Shown in pieces: positions 10,398 to 19,339 of a stretch of DNA of 64,000 nucleotides. Below the pieces are notes generated by a model. It was not told where the DNA came from, did no database searches, and was given only the letters and a program-made list of their open reading frames with translations. The position numbers and the translations under genes are program-made. Origin of the DNA: Pachysolen tannophilus NRRL Y-2460 (Eukaryota > Ascomycota > Pichiomycetes > Alaninales > Pachysolenaceae); assembly GCA_001661245.1 (NCBI GenBank), contig KV454014.1:739370-803369 (forward strand), read 5' to 3'. Each line of letters starts with the position of its first letter. The first letter of the stretch is position 1.

Positions 10398-11924
10398 ATG
10401 CCCGACGTAATAGAGGTAGATGATGAAGGTTCAGTTAACACTTCTTCAATGAAGTACTCTGATAATGTCATATCTCAAGATATAGAAGAAACATTTGATT
10501 TGGATGAAATTCCGGAGAAGGAGTTGGATAAAGTTTATAGACGATTGGATTATCGTATAATTCCAGCTTTATGGTGTTTATATTTCTTAACGTCTTACGG
10601 GTCTTCTGCTTACGGGAACACCTTGACGATGAATACTTCAGAGGGACATTCTTTAATTCAAAGTTTGAATTTAACAGATCACGATACGTCAACCGCATCT
10701 GCTTTGTACTACGTGGGGTACATTATATTTGATGTTCCTATGAATTTGCTGATGACCCGTTTGTCTCCTCAAGTTTGGTTAAGTCGTATTGTTATCACCG
10801 TGGGACTTGTTTACGCATGTTATGCGGCGTTGGATAATAATAAAGGTATCATGGCCATACGATTTGTCAGTGGAATGTGTGGTGCTGGAACATGGCCTGG
10901 TTTAAGCTATTACATTACATTATGGTATCCTAATCATAGAAGTGCCAAGAGAATTGGTTATTATTTCACGGCAGCTCAAATAAGTGCAGCAGCAGCTGGT
11001 TTGGTTGCAGCAGGGTTTCAAAAAATGGATATGGATAGAGGTTTAGAAGGTTGGAAGTGGTATTTTTTAGTTTATGGGTGTATAACGGTTTTAGTTGGAA
11101 TCCTATTGCTTTTTTGGCTACCAGATAGACCATTTGAGATTGAAAAAGTGGAAAGATCAAAGCTTAGCAAATTTTCAATTTCAAAATATTTACCAAAACC
11201 CAGGAAACCTTTAAATGCCCATATGAGAGAACTTCATAGAAAAGATATGGTTGGACGCTACAAGAAATTAGAATATAGTTGGAGAGATGTTCTCAAGATT
11301 ATTTGTGATATTAGAATTTGGCCATTGATCATTATGTATTTTGGTGTAGTAGGTACAGGTTTTGGATTGGCAGTTTTCGGTACTTCCATCATAGAAATCA
11401 ACAATCCTCAATTATCCTCAATTGATGTATCTTTACTCTATGCTCCAATATGGCTTTTTGATCTTGCTGGTATATTAATCATTACACCAATTGCAGATAA
11501 ATTTAAAAAATATAGACCATTATTTTTCAGCTTTTCAACTTTAATCATAATTGCCGGTATGTTTGTCACTACATATGCTCCAACTTCTTGGAGCTCTTAT
11601 GGAGGACTATTAATTGCTGGATTTGGCTTGGGACCAACAGTTCCAATCACAATGGCATGGGCCGCTGAAATCTTTGGCGCAAATTACGGAGACGTTGGTT
11701 GTGCTGTTAGTGCTGCCTTGGTTTCTGGTCTAGGAAATTTAGGCTCCGTAACTGCAACTTACGCCTTATATACAGGTTGGCCTGCTGACTACGCTAGGAA
11801 ATATGAGTACTCAAACATGATGCTAGTGGTCATGTTGGGTGTTAGCGTGATTGCCAGCTTCGTTCTTGTCGGTTTGCTCAAGTTCTTATACCCAGAACCA
11901 GAGGACAAGAGCCTAAAAGAGTAG
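10398..11924 (+). CDS. Major facilitator transporter, Dal5/anion:cation symporter family
   Basis: This 508-residue membrane protein has about twelve hydrophobic segments in two blocks separated by a basic loop. It follows the layout of the fungal allantoate/nicotinate/sulfonate permeases. Family marks are EKELDKVYRRLDYRIIPALW just before the first helix, DVPMNLLMTRLSP between early helices, GMCGAGTWPGL, and GWKWYFLVYG with LPDRP at the end of the first half. The family imports organic anions such as allantoate, nicotinate, pantothenate or sulfonates with protons. The substrate here cannot be read from sequence. The start is the ATG at 10398. Two zinc-cluster regulators lie just upstream on the same strand, as often seen for inducible transporters. 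Confidence 0.9.
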   Translation: MPDVIEVDDEGSVNTSSMKYSDNVISQDIEETFDLDEIPEKELDKVYRRLDYRIIPALWCLYFLTSYGSSAYGNTLTMNTSEGHSLIQSLNLTDHDTSTASALYYVGYIIFDVPMNLLMTRLSPQVWLSRIVITVGLVYACYAALDNNKGIMAIRFVSGMCGAGTWPGLSYYITLWYPNHRSAKRIGYYFTAAQISAAAAGLVAAGFQKMDMDRGLEGWKWYFLVYGCITVLVGILLLFWLPDRPFEIEKVERSKLSKFSISKYLPKPRKPLNAHMRELHRKDMVGRYKKLEYSWRDVLKIICDIRIWPLIIMYFGVVGTGFGLAVFGTSIIEINNPQLSSIDVSLLYAPIWLFDLAGILIITPIADKFKKYRPLFFSFSTLIIIAGMFVTTYAPTSWSSYGGLLIAGFGLGPTVPITMAWAAEIFGANYGDVGCAVSAALVSGLGNLGSVTATYALYTGWPADYARKYEYSNMMLVVMLGVSVIASFVLVGLLKFLYPEPEDKSLKE

Positions 11925-12149
11925 GTATTGCCAATATTGCTAATAGCTTCCCATTTGGGAAATCGGACTTTTTTATTACCGTTTTAGGACATTTAAAATA
12001 TAAACTATTATTATTAACTATTATTATTACTTTGTAGACATCGATTGTACCTCATCAACTTTAGCTCTTTAGTTATCTTATTCTTTAGTAACTTCAGAGA
12101 AAAGAAAGAAAGTAAAAAAAAAAGATTGTATTTTAAGCTAAGGATTAAA

Positions 12150-12713
12150 ATGACTAGTCGGGGAGATGGGATGAACCAGAATAGACCTAGGCACTTTAAG
12201 AAGCCTTCGATTAATTCTTCAGAGTTTGCGGTAGACCCATCTTATTACAACATTAACTCATCTGATTCTGATTTACTAAATACAACGAGTGATAACGATA
12301 CTGATTCTGGAACTACTTCTAATGAAAATGAAATTTCTAATGGGAATAGTGGGCGAGAAGAGTTTGATCCGGTTTCATATTTAATATTTTCTTTACAAAA
12401 TTCTTTAAATTCGATTGAGATGGATAAATCGATAGTGAAACAATCACAGCTTTCAGGAGAATTGAATAATAAGACAAAAGAGTTATTGAAATCATATAAG
12501 GAATCACAGGAAAAGTTGAAGGAGTTCATAGTACAATTCGGTCATTTTAAAAATGAAATAATACCCAATTTGGAGAAAGATTTAGCATGGTCAGAAAACA
12601 AGGTTAAAAAATTGAATAAAAAATTAAGAGAACATTATCCAATTGAATATGAAAAGAGTAAAGATAAAGTTTTAAATAGGATAACCAATGATGAGGAAGA
12701 TTTATTTGTATAG
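12150..12713 (+). CDS. KXD1: BLOC-1 subunit Kxd1
   Basis: A 187-residue protein with an acidic, S/N-rich N-terminal half and a helical C-terminal half. The segment beginning FDPVSYLIFSLQNSLNS and the end LREHYPIEYEKSKDKVLNR align with yeast Kxd1 as I remember it (FDVSRYIFDSLKQS... VDFPIEFNQAREKILERR). Kxd1 belongs to the BLOC-1 complex on endosomes, which tunes Rab5/Vps21 activity. The KxDL motif itself reads EKDL here. The ATG at 12150 is preferred because the upstream in-frame sequence is low-complexity leader. The gene stands 225 bases after the symporter and ends convergent with the oxidoreductase. Confidence 0.78.
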   Translation: MTSRGDGMNQNRPRHFKKPSINSSEFAVDPSYYNINSSDSDLLNTTSDNDTDSGTTSNENEISNGNSGREEFDPVSYLIFSLQNSLNSIEMDKSIVKQSQLSGELNNKTKELLKSYKESQEKLKEFIVQFGHFKNEIIPNLEKDLAWSENKVKKLNKKLREHYPIEYEKSKDKVLNRITNDEEDLFV

Positions 12714-12822
12714 GAAAAACCATAAATGTAGTTTTATAATCAAATTTATTTTATTTGACGAGTAAATTAGCAAAAAAGAAAAAAAAAAAAAAAAATGTAC
12801 ATAATTTTTTTCAATCGTTAGT

Positions 12823-13987
12823 TCAAGGGGTTTGAACTTCAATGGCATTTCCTCCACTGGAACTACTCTTTAGTGCTGCGTCTATAACAGCTAAGTGGTG
12901 GAAGCAAACTTCAGGAGTAGACAAAATTTTTGTGAAATCTTTAGTTTTTAAAGCTTCACTGAAAACTTCAAATTCTTTTAAAGTACCTGAATTTTCATTT
13001 TCAATTTGAATTACTTCCTCTTTAGGCTCAACATCACCATTGGCACCAATCAAGACAGTAGCAGTTGGAACCCTTTTAGGAGTAAAATCAAAGGAAATGG
13101 AACCATTATCACCCATAATTTCAAAGACACAAGATTTCTTAGTTGCACCAAAGGCAGAACCATATGTAAAAGTACCAATTAAACCATTTTCCATAGTCAT
13201 GCAACTATAAAGGATATCATCTGCACCACTTTGTTTTCTAACTTGTTTAGTAAGTCCTGAAACTTTAGAAACGCGACCTAATACACCTGTTAACAAAGCC
13301 AATTGATGAACACCACCATCACTTAAGAACCCACCAATATGTTCAGGTTTAGCTCTCCATGAAGTTTTCAAATATTTATTTGAAACGTAAAAAGGTCCCG
13401 TTGATTTATAAGTAAAAGATACAACATTGCCAATTTCATTCAATTTTTCTTTTAAAATGGTAATTGCTTTATAATATGACCATTGTTCTAAAATAATAAT
13501 TGGTAACTGAGGATTTTCTTTTGAAATTTTAACAATTTCTCTAGCCTGATCTAAATTTGCAGCAATTGGTTTCTCCATGGCAAGTGGTTTACCATATTTG
13601 ACAGCCAATTTAACAACATCCAAATTGTATTGTACAGGCAATAAAGCATCAATTACATCAACATCAGGATCAGATACAATTGATTCCAAAGAATCATGAA
13701 TCTTATCCGAAGAAATCTTGGCTTTTACAGCAAAATCCTCTGCTTTTGCCTTAGTTCTATTATAACAAGCCCATGGTAAATATAAATTTGGAAGTTTTTC
13801 AAAAGTAGGTAAATGATTATTAACAGCAAAAATCTAAAAGCAATTGGATTAAATATTCAGTTAATTTTCTTGTTCCTTTTCAAAATAAACCTTTTCTTTT
13901 ATTCTTATTAAAATAAATTTCATTACTTACACCTGTTCCAATAATACCCAATTTCAATGGCTTCTCGGTTTTACTTTCTGATGCCAT
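12823..13987 (-). CDS. Gfo/Idh/MocA-family oxidoreductase (YMR315W type), spliced
   Basis: Two exons, 13987-13931 and 13833-12823, give 355 residues. Exon 1 encodes MASESKTEKPLKLGIIGTG, ending in the Rossmann GxxGxG motif. Exon 2 continues IFAVNNHLP and carries the family motif EKPIAANLDQA and the block KPEHIGGFLSDGGVHQLAL with the likely catalytic histidine region. The length and the alignment with S. cerevisiae YMR315W (349 residues, NADPH-linked) are good over the whole chain. The substrate is unknown. It is transcribed away from the PhyH dioxygenase across a GC-rich shared promoter, and a TATATAAA on its strand lies at 14068-14075. A start in exon 2 would lack the nucleotide-binding motif, so the spliced model is preferred. 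Confidence 0.92.
13834..13930 (-). other. Intron of the YMR315W-type oxidoreductase gene
   Basis: 97 bases with donor GTAAGT (13930-13925), a weak branch-like TTAAC, and acceptor TTTTAG ending at 13834. Removing it joins GIIGTG to IFAVNNHLP in frame (phase 0), exactly as in the family. Confidence 0.9.
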
Positions 13988-14544
13988 TCTTCCAAAAAAA
14001 AAAATTGAATCAATTCTCTTAAAACACTATACTAAAAAATCAATCTACTAATCAACAATTATATAACTTTATATATTCAATTCTTTGAATTCTAACTGCC
14101 ACCAAAGTCAACTCCAACTCTAGCCCTTCGATATATATATATAGAGAGAGATAGATAGATGTGCAGGAAAGCTGTCCGGCGGCGGCTGGCGGCCAGTTTC
14201 TTTGCCGCCAGCTTGCTTCTTATAAATATAAAAAAAAAGGGTTTCCTCCAGAACGGAAACGTTCCGAATTTTGTTCTTAAAAATTTAATATATTCTCCGT
14301 TTTGTTTTTTTTGTTTTTTTTTGTTTTCCAACCTGGAAATCTCTGGAAATACGTTGGAGTAATTCGGAAATTTGTTTAACACCGATGTTTCTTATCTCTG
14401 CACAGTATCGGGATTGAACGATATAAATACAGGTTGAAATTATTTGAATATTGATACAGAGAATAGCAGGTGTTAGCTGGCTTTTTTTTTCTTTTTTTTT
14501 GGATAGTAGTAGAGATTGGATAGATATATTATAGGTTAGAGGAT
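13988..14544. promoter_or_regulatory. Divergent promoter with CGG/CCG inverted repeats
   Basis: A 557-base shared promoter for the oxidoreductase (minus) and the dioxygenase (plus). An unusually GC-rich block at 14176-14212 contains three direct CGG triplets and a perfect 9-bp inverted repeat, GCTGGCGGC (14185-14193) with GCCGCCAGC (14204-14212). This places CGG and CCG 12 bases apart. A second symmetrical site, CGGAAACGTTCCG, lies at 14253-14265 (CGG-N7-CCG). Such pairs are typical zinc-cluster targets. TATA boxes lie at 14068-14075 (minus) and 14422-14429 (plus). Confidence 0.6.
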
Positions 14545-15516
14545 ATGCCTGCACTGACTCCAAAATTATTTGAAGGTTTAACTGATGAACAGCTTAAAGA
14601 GTTTGAAGATGAAGGATGTCTTGCGCTTAAGAATTTTTTATCAGAAGAAGAAGTTAATGTATTATTACAAGAGGCGAAAAGATTGTTAAGTGAGATTGAT
14701 TTAGATAATCATGCAATGACAAAGTTTGTAACTACTGAGGATTCTGAGAATCATGTTGGGGATGAATATTTTTTAAATTCTTCAGATAAAATTTGTTCAT
14801 TTTTCGATACCGATGCTTTTAATGATGAGGGAAAATTGATTAAACCAAAGGAAAAAAGTGTTAATAAGATTGGACATAATTTACACTCTCTAAATGATGA
14901 GTATTATAAAATTTCCTTTGATGAGAGGATTCAAGATATTTCCAAGAAGTTGGGGTTTAAAGATCCAAGAATTTTACAAAGTATGCTAATTTTTAAACAA
15001 CCGGAAATAGGAGGAAGCGTCCCCTCACATCAAGATAGTACATTTTTATATACTGAACCATTGTCTGCAATTGGTTTTTGGTTTGCCTTGGAAGATTGTA
15101 CAAAGGAAAATGGATGTTTAAGTTATTATCCGGGATCACACAAGACATTCCCAGTTACAAAGAGAATGATTAAAGATTTTGATAAAAAAAGTGGTACCAA
15201 ATTTGTAAATACTAAAGTTGGGGAATCATTATATAAGACGAACGTTGATGAATTAAATGATGCAAAACTGAGAAATGATGATAAAAATTTTAAATTGGTT
15301 GAAATCCCAAGAGGATCTCTAGTTTTAATTCATGGTTCAGTTTTACATAAATCAGAAAGAAATTCAAGCCAAAAGAGTAGATATGCTTATACATTCCACG
15401 TGATTGAAGGTGAAAATGATTATGATAATTTAAATTGGCTTCAAGTCCCTCCTTGTAGAGAAGGAAGTACAAATTTTAGTAGTTTAATTACGGGGAACAA
15501 AGTTGGAATTTATTAA
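14545..15516 (+). CDS. Phytanoyl-CoA dioxygenase (PhyH) family protein
   Basis: A 323-residue Fe(II)/2-oxoglutarate-dependent dioxygenase resembling human PHYHD1. The iron-binding triad is visible as H162-x-D164 (in PSHQDSTF) and H268 (VLHKS). R279 is the likely 2-oxoglutarate anchor 11 residues later. The blocks GFWFALEDCTKENGCL and PGSHK are family signatures. There is no signal peptide and no peroxisomal SKL-type end (it ends KVGIY), so a cytosolic enzyme is likely. The substrate is unknown. The start ATG is 116 bases after a TATAAATA. It is head-to-head with the YMR315W-type oxidoreductase, suggesting co-regulation. Confidence 0.92.
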   Translation: MPALTPKLFEGLTDEQLKEFEDEGCLALKNFLSEEEVNVLLQEAKRLLSEIDLDNHAMTKFVTTEDSENHVGDEYFLNSSDKICSFFDTDAFNDEGKLIKPKEKSVNKIGHNLHSLNDEYYKISFDERIQDISKKLGFKDPRILQSMLIFKQPEIGGSVPSHQDSTFLYTEPLSAIGFWFALEDCTKENGCLSYYPGSHKTFPVTKRMIKDFDKKSGTKFVNTKVGESLYKTNVDELNDAKLRNDDKNFKLVEIPRGSLVLIHGSVLHKSERNSSQKSRYAYTFHVIEGENDYDNLNWLQVPPCREGSTNFSSLITGNKVGIY

Positions 15517-15608
15517 TGTCACTCTACAAATAGGTTTTAACTTGTATACGTTTAAGATCACAATTATAATCTATTAATACATAACATGAATTTAAATACT
15601 ATGCTCAT

Positions 15609-17870
15609 TTAAGCTTGTAAATCCAAACAAACATCAACACAGTCTCCAATGTTACAATGCTTTGCAATAACAATATCTCTAACAATGTCTCTTGCCATTT
15701 CTGGGAACATAGCTAACAAATTATCAATTGTTTCCTCTTGAGTTTTTAATTCATTCTGTCTGGCCTCATGTTCTTGAATTGATAATTCTTTTACACTTGA
15801 TACAATATCTTTTTGTGATTGATGATTCAGGTGACTATCTTCTGCATTATGCAAATTCTCCTCTGGCTCTTCGTTCAATGAAAAGATATTTGAAATCTTA
15901 TTTTGTAGCAAACTTGCAGAATTTGCTAAAAGTTGAGAAGGCGATTGTTCATTCAGGCGATTAGAGTTTTTATTTCCCACCATTAATGACGTCAATTGTT
16001 GTGGAAATGGAGCGAATATGCCATTGGAGGAATTTTGTTCTTGATTTGATTTCGTTTCTTGATCATGATCGAGATCATGTTTTTGTTTTTGTTCTTGTTC
16101 TTCTTGTCTCTTTTCTTTTTCTTTTTTACTTTTTTCTTCATATTCTATTATGTGTCTTTCGAACTCTTCTTCATCAATGGTTAATAATTTTCTTTCAATG
16201 TTTATCACAAAATTTGAAACTATTTGTAAAGATGACAAATAATATGAAATTTCACCTGTTAGAAATTTCTCATTTCTGAATCTTTCTATATAATTAATAT
16301 TTGAAATTAAATTTTTCGGTTTTGCCTTTATTATAACATAAATCAATAAAGGAATAAATGAATCTGCATTTTCTTCAACCTTGTTCTTATGCTGACTCTG
16401 TCTAATTAACCCAAATATCACTTTACAGCAATTAAGAACGCATATTATTTTATCTCTTGGTGATTTATAATTATTCAATTTATTTATTTCTATGCAACTC
16501 AACTTTATAAATGATGAATTTGATAACATTAAAGATTCTGGTAAGTCCAAATGTCTAGGCTCTAACCATTGAAATTTTACCAAATTTTCTGCTAATTTTA
16601 AATCTTGAATTAAATCCTCTTTATGGGATGTTGTTAATTTTTTTGGAGGAATAGCTGGTGGGAAAACCAAAAGGTATAATTTACTCATTATTAATTTTTC
16701 AAAACCTTCTTTAGCAAAATCTGCTTCATATTCATTTTTGTCTTCATCAATTTGTTTAATTAAAACAAATTTATCATAAATAAATTTTTCAAAATCTTTG
16801 ATCAATTTAATTTGTTCATCGACAGTCCAAATATTTTTAGTTTGAAATTGATATAAAAAAGATTTCAAAAATCTTAAAATTGGTTCACAGTTTTTAGTCT
16901 TCAATTGCAGCAAAAATTTCTGGAAATCAAAAACTGGCAGAGCTTCTTGAGATAAATGTCCCAAATTATTTGAAGGGGCCGCTGCAGTTAATGAGCTCGA
17001 AGATTCTGCAATTTCTTCAATATTCTTTTCTTTTACTTCTGGACTTTTACCCTTTCCCATTAAATTATCATCATTTTTTGCAATTTTTTTTAAATCTATG
17101 TTTTTATTAGTTTGCTTCTCTATTTTTTGTTCTTGTTCTTGTTCTTGTTCTTGCTCTTTCTTGTCACTTAATTCATTTTCTACATCCAGAGTATTATTGG
17201 ATTTTCTGCAAACCTCATTAATAGCAGGTGATACTTCAGTTAAAACTTTTTGAGTATCATTAGATTCAAATTGGGATTCCTGCGTTTCATTTTTTCTAGT
17301 TCCATCATCTTTATTAACATCTAAATCTATTAAATTACCTTCACCTGCATGCCCTTTCCCATTATCAATGAATTGCTTCTCATTTTCAACCTGATCGGAA
17401 CCATCATCATCATCATCATCATCATCATCGTAATCTTCTTCAAAATCTACTTCAATGTCTTTATCGCCGCCGCCTTTACCATTCCCGTTTCCATTGCCGT
17501 CCTTATCTTCATTCACGTTACCATTTTCTTCAAACGAAGAACTTTTATCCGAATTTTTATGCAAATTTGTATTTTCACTATGATGAATCAAATCTTCAAT
17601 AATATTATCATCCTGATTCAAAGTATTATCTTTATTATTAGCTTCATTCCCATGTTCAATTTTCTCTAATAAATTTATCAAATCCTCATTATTACTAACA
17701 GCTGCAGAAGTTGTTGGATAAACAGCATCATTTTTTTGATTATCATTAATATTCGGTGTAATTATAATATTATCATTATTAAAACTTAATGTTGGACCAG
17801 CAGCTGATTTAGAAGCCAAATTTTTCGGAAGAAGAAATTTATTACTATTAAATGACTTATTGAATGACAT
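15609..17870 (-). CDS. VPS9: Rab5-type GTPase exchange factor Vps9
   Basis: 753 residues, much longer than the 451-residue S. cerevisiae protein because of an acidic low-complexity N-terminal extension of about 300 residues with D, N and QE runs. The Vps9 catalytic region lies in the middle (PREHL-like LEPRHLDLP, then PRDKIICVLNCCKVIFGL and FIPLLIYVIIKAKPKNLISNINYIERF). A ubiquitin-binding CUE domain forms the end (TIDNLLAMFPEMARDIVRDIV...), with the MFP motif. The protein activates Vps21 on endosomes. The gene is convergent with the dioxygenase only 92 bases away. Confidence 0.95.
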   Translation of the reverse strand: MSFNKSFNSNKFLLPKNLASKSAAGPTLSFNNDNIIITPNINDNQKNDAVYPTTSAAVSNNEDLINLLEKIEHGNEANNKDNTLNQDDNIIEDLIHHSENTNLHKNSDKSSSFEENGNVNEDKDGNGNGNGKGGGDKDIEVDFEEDYDDDDDDDDDGSDQVENEKQFIDNGKGHAGEGNLIDLDVNKDDGTRKNETQESQFESNDTQKVLTEVSPAINEVCRKSNNTLDVENELSDKKEQEQEQEQEQKIEKQTNKNIDLKKIAKNDDNLMGKGKSPEVKEKNIEEIAESSSSLTAAAPSNNLGHLSQEALPVFDFQKFLLQLKTKNCEPILRFLKSFLYQFQTKNIWTVDEQIKLIKDFEKFIYDKFVLIKQIDEDKNEYEADFAKEGFEKLIMSKLYLLVFPPAIPPKKLTTSHKEDLIQDLKLAENLVKFQWLEPRHLDLPESLMLSNSSFIKLSCIEINKLNNYKSPRDKIICVLNCCKVIFGLIRQSQHKNKVEENADSFIPLLIYVIIKAKPKNLISNINYIERFRNEKFLTGEISYYLSSLQIVSNFVINIERKLLTIDEEEFERHIIEYEEKSKKEKEKRQEEQEQKQKHDLDHDQETKSNQEQNSSNGIFAPFPQQLTSLMVGNKNSNRLNEQSPSQLLANSASLLQNKISNIFSLNEEPEENLHNAEDSHLNHQSQKDIVSSVKELSIQEHEARQNELKTQEETIDNLLAMFPEMARDIVRDIVIAKHCNIGDCVDVCLDLQA

Positions 17871-18522
17871 GATTACTAACTATGATAGCTCTTATTTCAA
17901 GAACTAATAATTCAAATTCAATAATATATTAAAAACATATAGATGATTAGATTATTATATATTTATATATTCCGCTTGAAATAAGAAGTTAACTCTTTTC
18001 CAGCTGAATTCGGTAATATTCCGAATTAGGAAGTTGTCTTTTTAGATAGCATTTTATTCAGTCATCGGAACAGTTGAGATTGATTCCTTTGATTTGCAAA
18101 ATGATGATGAGTTTGGAGAAGGTGTAGTGTTATGATGTAGTTGTGAGTTTTGAGTGGAGTAAGAAGAAAAGAAGAAGAAAAAGTGGGTTTTACATATCAA
18201 TTTCTAAAAATCATTTTAAATATAAACCAATCTTTCAATGGGTTCATATAATTATTGTGCTATTATAATAGATGAGCTTTTCTACAAGATTCGACATGTC
18301 AATTGAAGAATCAAGTCTTTGGATTAAATAAGTATCATTGTCATATCTATTAAATTTTCTTTTGGTAATGGTAAATCATTCTTTAATTTTTTCAAGTATA
18401 AATATATATATATTTAATGGAAAAAGAATAGTACAAAGATGGCATAATTATAAATATATTTTAAGCAATAATTGGAATTAAACAAGCAATAAAAACTTTC
18501 ATAAAACTTTATTTATTTTCAT
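17871..18522. other. Intergenic region: VPS9 promoter and MPC1 3' end
   Basis: About 650 A/T-rich bases. An exact 11-bp inverted repeat, CTTATTTCAAG (17891-17901) and CTTGAAATAAG (17974-17984), lies just upstream of VPS9. No gene is visible. Confidence 0.5.
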
Positions 18523-18891
18523 TTAATCTTTCTTAGTTCCCACTTTACTATTTTTTGAATTTTCAAAATAATTGTATTGAATATATCTATAACCTTGACC
18601 CAACTGAGCAATCTCATTAACAAAATGACATCCAAATAACAAATAATTGACAGGAGAAACTGCTAGAGAATATTTCATGAAAACCGCACTATAAAGAATC
18701 AAAGAACCAGTCATTGGACCACTGATAACTTCTGGAGATTTATTTTTCAAATCAAGTATAGCTGCAATAGGAATACCAAAATTCGAAACTGGTCCCCAAA
18801 AATGGGTTGTGAAAACATATTTTAAATTATCCTTATTGAAAATAGTATCCCACTTTATTAACTTTGAAACTTTTGGCTGTATATTCGACAT
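18523..18891 (-). CDS. MPC1: Mitochondrial pyruvate carrier subunit 1
   Basis: A 122-residue small membrane protein of the mitochondrial inner membrane that, with an Mpc2/Mpc3 partner, imports pyruvate. The family core is nearly unchanged: TTHFWGPVSNFGIPIAAI, SGPMTGSLILYSAVFMKYSLAVSPVNYLLFGCH in consecutive hydrophobic segments, then NEIAQLGQGYRY. Length compares with 130 in S. cerevisiae. The start ATG gives a short hydrophilic leader, as usual for this family, with no cleavable presequence. Confidence 0.97.
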   Translation of the reverse strand: MSNIQPKVSKLIKWDTIFNKDNLKYVFTTHFWGPVSNFGIPIAAILDLKNKSPEVISGPMTGSLILYSAVFMKYSLAVSPVNYLLFGCHFVNEIAQLGQGYRYIQYNYFENSKNSKVGTKKD

Positions 18892-19302
18892 CTCTTAGAC
18901 TTTAATTCTTATTATTATTCAAAAAAATAAAAGAAGAAGAAAAAAAAAAATTTCAATAATTATTTTATTTTAGCAATGGAATTTTCAATTTACCGTAAAT
19001 CGCAAGTAATTGAAAAATTGAAATAATTGAAAAAAAAAATTCACTTTTCATATAAAATCACCAAATATTGAATAAAATGTTTTAACAAAATATCTTGAAT
19101 ATTTCAAAAGAGATCAGTACTTTGAATAGAGGTTTTCAATTATAAAAAGATTAAATTTTACCAATCAATTTATCATTTATATTACAAAAGGAAAATTTAT
19201 TCTCTTCAACTTCTATTTCTACCCCACAACTAACGGATCTGCAAAGACCGTCAAAATATTTTTTAACTCCATGAAAAAAAAAAAAAATGAAAAAATAAAT
19301 AA

Positions 19303-19339
<37 letters not shown>
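18892..19339. other. Intergenic region: MPC1 promoter and DDC1 3' end
   Basis: 448 A/T-rich bases with a TA microsatellite at 19307-19335 just past the DDC1 stop. No gene or clear operator is visible. Confidence 0.5.

Noticed and set aside
14159-14362. Frames on both strands in the divergent promoter
   Set aside because: They overlap the GC-rich operator cluster and homopolymers and lie where promoter sequence is expected.
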